This document shows, in pieces, positions 7,038 through 9,375 of a stretch of DNA of 9,375 nt (the first letter of the stretch is position 1; the number at the start of each line of letters is the position of its first letter). Made by a program: the position numbers and the translations under genes. Below the pieces are notes generated by a model, which saw only the letters and a program-made list of their open reading frames with translations, was not told the DNA's origin and did not search any database. The stretch is taken from positions 1-9,375 of the forward strand of contig CAKUMG010000153.1 of assembly GCA_934667465.1 (NCBI GenBank). Direction: 5' to 3'. Origin of the DNA: an uncultured Actinoplanes sp. Lineage in GTDB: Bacteria; Actinomycetota; Actinomycetes; Mycobacteriales; Micromonosporaceae.

Positions 7038-7568
7038 ATGCAGCTGAGCCAGGTCCTCGACGTCATCGAGGGGCTCCTGCGAGCCAGCGAGCATCCGGAC
7101 ATCGCCGAGATCGAGCGGTACGGCACGCTCGGCGCGCCCTGGGACCCGCGTGACCTCCAGCCCGGGGGCTCCATCACGGGCGTGAAGATCCGGCACCAGT
7201 CGACCTCCACGTCGGCGCTCTACGGCTCGCTCCGCTCCGGGCAGAAGCCGGTGCCGATCCCGGACACCCTGCCGTCGCCGAAAAGCGGGCGAGCGCAGCG
7301 TCTGCCGATCCTCGTCGTGCAACTGCTCGACGTCGCCCGGCCGGAACAGTTCCGGTCCTGGCAGCTCGTCGCGCTTCCGGGGATCGGCCCGACCGGCGCT
7401 CAGGGCGCCGCTCCGGCCGGCGTGCACATCGAGTGCGCGGACGGCACCTCGATGCTGCTGCAGTCACAGTCGACCGGAGCCATGGTCGGCGATGAACCGG
7501 ACGACGAGCCGTTCCCCGACTACGTCATCCCCGCCACCGTCAAGGACTGGCAGAAGCAGACGGCATAG
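7038..7568 (+). CDS. Hypothetical protein of unknown function (176 aa)
   Basis: I do not recognise the family. The ATG at 7038 is chosen because CGGAG (7028-7032) sits 5 bp upstream; an in-frame ATG at 7023 would add five residues but has no ribosome binding site. The protein starts with an amphipathic helix (MQLSQVLDVIEGLLRAS). A predicted mixed region follows, with a hydrophobic strand/helix RLPILVVQLLDVA at ~92-104 and WQLVALPGIGPTG at ~113-125. The tail is acidic (VGDEPDDEPFPDYV), ending KDWQKQTA. There is no signal peptide, membrane segment, Cys pair or nucleotide-binding motif, so it is probably cytoplasmic. The third-position GC bias, ribosome binding site and absence of a better reading on the other strand support a real gene. 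It stands alone, 96 bp after the arylsulfotransferase-family gene, with the weak hairpin 6974-6990 between them. Confidence 0.75.
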   Translation: MQLSQVLDVIEGLLRASEHPDIAEIERYGTLGAPWDPRDLQPGGSITGVKIRHQSTSTSALYGSLRSGQKPVPIPDTLPSPKSGRAQRLPILVVQLLDVARPEQFRSWQLVALPGIGPTGAQGAAPAGVHIECADGTSMLLQSQSTGAMVGDEPDDEPFPDYVIPATVKDWQKQTA

Positions 7569-7668
7569 ATCCACGGCGCTGATACCGGTGCGCAAATGGT
7601 CGAGGTCAAGCCGCCAGCCGACCAGGTAGACAGGTGGTCTGCGTACTCCATCCCCCGAAGGAGTAGGA

Positions 7669-7716
7669 ATGGCACCTCAAGGCGCATGTCCGGACTGCGG
7701 CGCGCGGCTGGACGGT
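7669..7716 (+). pseudogene. 5' remnant of a zinc-ribbon protein gene
   Basis: AAGGAG (7658-7663) lies 5 bp before an ATG, as good a ribosome binding site as any in this window. The first ~15 codons read MAPQGACPDCGARLDG, a typical start of a zinc-ribbon protein with CPxCG. From about 7705-7716 on, the frame stays open to 8061 but becomes an Arg/Pro/Gly-rich shadow of the antisense Ig-like fragment, and the second CxxC pair never appears. I read it as the first few codons of a gene cut by rearrangement. The frame may still be translated into a ~130-aa chimera. The breakpoint position is approximate. Confidence 0.5.
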
Positions 7717-7965
7717 GAACGTGCCCGGCCCCAACCGGCCGCCGGTGCGCGGGAAGTCGGTCGACGTCACCCGGGGCGCGTCGGTGACCCACCAGGCCCA
7801 GCCGCCGGCGCTCTCCGACTGCGCATACGCGTTCCGGGCGACGACGCTGACGTGGTGGTTGCCCCGCTCGGTCATCGTGTATCGGAACCGCGTGACGCCG
7901 GGCGCGGTCGGCCGGAGGATCTGCGTGGCGCTCGGGTCGTTGTTCAGCGTCGATCTTGTTTGCAC
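7705..7965 (-). pseudogene. Internal fragment of an Ig-like extracellular repeat protein
   Basis: On the minus strand one frame reads like real protein for about 85 codons: STLNNDPSATQILRP, then GVTRFRYTMTERGNHHVSVV, then SESAGGWAWWVTDAPRV and TSTDFP...GPGTFTVQP. This alternation of strands with a VxSTDFP...GxFTV seam resembles the Ig-like domains of secreted actinobacterial FG-GAP or repeat proteins. There is no proper start, signal peptide or ribosome binding site. It is preceded directly by a TGA inside the first tandem repeat (7975-7977), and beyond ~7705 the reading turns into antisense of the zinc-ribbon start. It is therefore a stranded fragment, about 260 bp, bounded by two junctions. 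Family assignment is by general resemblance only. Confidence 0.5.
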
Positions 7966-7967
7966 GC

Positions 7968-8130
7968 CCGGTCGTCACTCCGGGGCGTTCAGGACGCTGG
8001 GGCCGCTCCGCGGGCGGCGCCGGTCGTCAGTCCGGGGGCGTGCACGACACGCTGGGCCTGATCCGCGGGCGGCGCTGGTCGTCAGTCCGGGGCGTGCAGT
8101 ATGCGCTGGGGGCCGGCGCCGCGGGCGGCC
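7968..8130. repeat. Three tandem ~52-56 bp repeats derived from the soxR 3' end
   Basis: Units are 7968-8019 (52 bp), 8020-8074 (55 bp) and 8075-8130 (56 bp). Each begins (C/T)GGTCGTCA(C/G)TCCGGGG, continues through CGCTGGG and ends in CCGCGGGCGG. The last unit codes for the final residues of SoxR (LAARGAGPQRILHAPD) and its stop. The other two are diverged copies lying past the stop codon, each keeping the TGA equivalent (minus strand, 8029-8027 and 7977-7975). Spacing of the stops is 55 and 52 bp, so the copies are not in one frame. Units 1 and 3 can form GC-rich hairpins (GCCGC/GCGGC in unit 1, GGCCG/CGGCC in unit 3) without T-tracts. Confidence 0.85.
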
Positions 8131-8522
8131 AGGCTGTCCTGCGGATTGACGAGCTTGCACTTCTGCAGCGACAAGCATCCGCACCCGATGCACCCCGTGA
8201 GCTGGTCCCGGAGCCGCTCCATCATGACGATGCGCTCCTCGAGTTTCTTCTGCCAGCGCGCCGACAGATGCGCCCAGTCGGCGCGGGTGGGGGTGCGGTT
8301 CTCCGGCAGGGCCGCCAGGGCTTCGCGGATCTCCTCGAGGGACACGCCGACCTGCTGGGCGATGCGGATGAACGCGACCCGCCGCAGCTCGTGCCGTTCG
8401 TAGCGCCGCTGGTTGCCGCCCGTGCGCGTGGAGCGGATCAGGCCTTCGCGTTCGTAGAAGCGGAGCGCCGACTGGGTCACCCCGCTTCGGGCGGCCATGT
8501 CGCCGATCGTCAGCAACTCCAC
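8082..8522 (-). CDS. soxR: SoxR, redox-sensing MerR-family transcriptional regulator
   Basis: Dimeric DNA-binding regulator whose [2Fe-2S] cluster senses redox-active compounds and oxidative conditions. The 146-aa protein has the MerR winged helix-turn-helix (TIGDMAARSGVTQSALRFYE, then EGLIRSTRTGGNQRRYERHE), a long dimerisation helix at ~75-110 and the diagnostic cluster motif C111-IG-C114-G-C116-LSLQK-C122 (C-x2-C-x-C-x5-C). Start is the GTG at 8522, giving VELLTIGDMAARSG; AAGGGG upstream is a weak ribosome binding site. The C-terminal ~16 residues are encoded within the last tandem repeat unit. It is divergent from a transketolase gene pair across 48 bp containing a SoxR-box-like dyad, so autoregulation and control of the neighbour are both plausible. 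In non-enteric bacteria SoxR usually controls its targets directly, without SoxS. Confidence 0.95.
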   Translation of the reverse strand: MELLTIGDMAARSGVTQSALRFYEREGLIRSTRTGGNQRRYERHELRRVAFIRIAQQVGVSLEEIREALAALPENRTPTRADWAHLSARWQKKLEERIVMMERLRDQLTGCIGCGCLSLQKCKLVNPQDSLAARGAGPQRILHAPD

Positions 8523-8533
8523 GCGCGTACCCC

Positions 8534-8564
8534 TTGAGTTGAAGTGAACTTCAGCTACCAGACT
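8534..8564 (+). promoter_or_regulatory. Putative 19-bp-spacer promoter for the transketolase genes
   Basis: TTGAGT (8534-8539) and CAGACT (8559-8564) are separated by 19 bp, the unusually long spacer of promoters activated by MerR-family proteins through DNA untwisting. The SoxR-box-like dyad lies within this spacer, with its centre about 2.5 bp left of the spacer centre. The -10 ends 6 bp before the ATG at 8571, which would give a leaderless transcript; this agrees with the absence of a ribosome binding site there. The -10 match is weak (A at position 2 and T at position 6), so confidence is moderate. Confidence 0.4.
8538..8555. promoter_or_regulatory. Putative SoxR operator (SoxR-box-like dyad)
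   Basis: The 18-bp sequence GTTGAAGTGAACTTCAGC contains the perfect inverted repeat TGAAGT-GA-ACTTCA (8540-8553). It matches 12 of 18 positions of the enterobacterial SoxR box CCTCAAGTTAACTTGAGG when aligned on the dyad. It lies in the gap between soxR and the transketolase start, where a MerR-family operator is expected. The match was counted by eye; binding is inferred. Confidence 0.6.
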
Positions 8565-8570
8565 CAGCCT

Positions 8571-9248
8571 ATGACCATGACGATCGAAGGACCAGAGGTT
8601 CTGGCGCCTCTACTCATCCGGATCACCGGGGACGAGAAGCATCTTCCGAGCGCCTACTCCACGCTCGATGTGTTGTGGGTGCTCTACGACCGCGTGCTAC
8701 GCGTCGATCCGGCGACCGTGGACGCCCCCGACCGGGACCGGTTCCTGTTGTCCAAGGGGCACGGGCCCGCCGCCTACTACGCCGTCCTGGCCGCGAAGGG
8801 GTTCTTCCCGGTCGGCTGGCTCGACGACGTCGGCGGGCGGGACAACCCGTTGGGACATCACCCCGATCGCGTACGGGTCCCCGGGATCGAGATTGGCACC
8901 GGCTCACTGGGTCACGGGCTCGGGCTCGCCGCCGGCACCGCGCTCGGGCTGCGCGCGCAGGGCTACACCGAGGCGCGCGTGTTCGTGCTGGTGGGCGATG
9001 CCGAGCTCGACGAGGGCGCCAACCACGAGGCGATCGCGTTCCTCGCGGCCACCGGGCTGCCCGTGACCGCGATCGTGATCGACAACCGGTCCGCGACGCA
9101 CGGGTGGCCGGGCGGGATCGGCCTGCGGTTCCCCGGCTGGCGGGTCTCCGATGTGGATGGCCGGGATCACGACGCGCTCGAGCAGGTGCTGCGGCGGACC
9201 GACGAGCCCCACGTCGTCATCGCGCACGTCGAGCGGAAGGGACACTGA
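8571..9248 (+). CDS. Transketolase, N-terminal (thiamine-diphosphate-binding) subunit, short form
   Basis: Half of a split, ThDP-dependent transketolase-like enzyme; with the next gene it would move two-carbon ketol units between sugar phosphates, or act on a related substrate. The 225-aa protein shows KHLPSAYSTLDVL (22-34, keeping the active-site His of the usual SGH motif as H24), SKGHGPAAYY (61-70), GTGSLGHGLGLAAGTALGLR (109-128) and the cofactor motif GDAELDEGANHEA...IDNRS (142-174; D143 and N172 are the metal ligands). Two oddities: GDA replaces GDG, and the chain ends at HVERKGH, some 45-60 residues shorter than the usual 270-285-aa split subunit. The ATG at 8571 is used; an ATG at 8577 is equally possible, and a GTG at 8544 would overlap the operator. 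No ribosome binding site is visible. Confidence 0.88.
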   Translation: MTMTIEGPEVLAPLLIRITGDEKHLPSAYSTLDVLWVLYDRVLRVDPATVDAPDRDRFLLSKGHGPAAYYAVLAAKGFFPVGWLDDVGGRDNPLGHHPDRVRVPGIEIGTGSLGHGLGLAAGTALGLRAQGYTEARVFVLVGDAELDEGANHEAIAFLAATGLPVTAIVIDNRSATHGWPGGIGLRFPGWRVSDVDGRDHDALEQVLRRTDEPHVVIAHVERKGH

Positions 9249-9250
9249 TC

Positions 9251-9375
9251 ATGCGGGACACCTTCGTCACCACGACGGACGAGCTGCTGGCCGAGGATCC
9301 GCGGACCGCGCTGGTGCTGGCCGACATCTCCGCGGACGCGTTCGAGCCGGCCCGGCGACGCCATCCGGACCGGGT
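9251..9375 (+). CDS. Transketolase, C-terminal (pyrimidine-binding) subunit, start only
   Basis: The ATG at 9251 lies 2 bp after the stop of the N-terminal subunit, with AGGG in GGAAGGGAC about 10 bp upstream. The 41 visible codons read MRDTFVTTTDELLAEDPRTA, then LVLADISADAFEPARRRHPD, ending in DRV. This is the standard opening of the split transketolase second subunit (MREAF...L...DPR...L..D....F....PDR). The catalytic Glu and the remaining Pyr and C-terminal domains lie beyond the right edge. Tight spacing indicates an operon and a heteromeric enzyme. The gene is cut only by the end of the window. Confidence 0.8.
   Translation, partial: MRDTFVTTTDELLAEDPRTALVLADISADAFEPARRRHPDR

Noticed and set aside
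7968..8130. A CRISPR array or mobile-element terminal repeat
   Set aside because: The units are contiguous, without unique spacers, diverged, and clearly derived from the soxR 3' end; there are no cas or transposase genes.
7715..8149. Plus-strand 144-codon frame beginning near the zinc-ribbon remnant
   Set aside because: It is the antisense reading of the Ig-like fragment and the repeats, with no ribosome binding site and no recognisable domain.
8544..8570. GTG at 8544 as the transketolase start
   Set aside because: It lies inside the putative SoxR operator and would put translation upstream of the proposed -10; the added residues do not resemble the family's N-terminus.

Overview
The window is very GC-rich, uses GTG starts freely and carries a mix of families (LytTR two-component system, actinobacterial Fpg/Nei glycosylase, GT4 glycosyltransferase, SoxR, arylsulfotransferase-fold exoprotein) that points to a filamentous actinomycete. 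A Micromonosporaceae member such as an Actinoplanes relative is my best guess; this is an inference from style, not a proven assignment.

Layout. Positions 1-3124 form a minus-strand block: a polyprenyl-phosphate sugar transferase (1574-3124), a LytS-type sensor kinase (324-1541) and its LytTR-type response regulator (from 327, running off the left edge). The kinase and regulator overlap by 4 bp, and the kinase follows the transferase by 32 bp, so the block can be one transcript. A likely -10 element at 3250-3255 lies in the 229-bp gap upstream. An Fpg/Nei-family DNA glycosylase (3354-4214, minus) comes next. It is divergent, across only 24 bp, from a GT4 glycosyltransferase (4239-5429, plus), which is followed after 9 bp by a Tat-type arylsulfotransferase-family protein (5439-6941). 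A 176-aa protein of unknown function (7038-7568) follows.

Positions 7569-8130 are a scrambled stretch. They contain the start of a zinc-ribbon gene with an excellent ribosome binding site but no sensible continuation, an antisense fragment of an Ig-like extracellular repeat protein, and three tandem ~52-56-bp repeats. The repeats are copies of the 3' end of soxR, stop codon included.

The right end holds soxR (8082-8522, minus), divergent from a two-subunit transketolase operon: a short N-terminal subunit at 8571-9248 and the start of the C-terminal subunit at 9251. The 48-bp gap contains a dyad (8538-8555) shaped like a SoxR box. It sits inside a plus-strand promoter with the 19-bp spacer typical of MerR-family targets. 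The most interesting hypothesis here is that a redox-sensing SoxR directly controls a small, divergent split transketolase.
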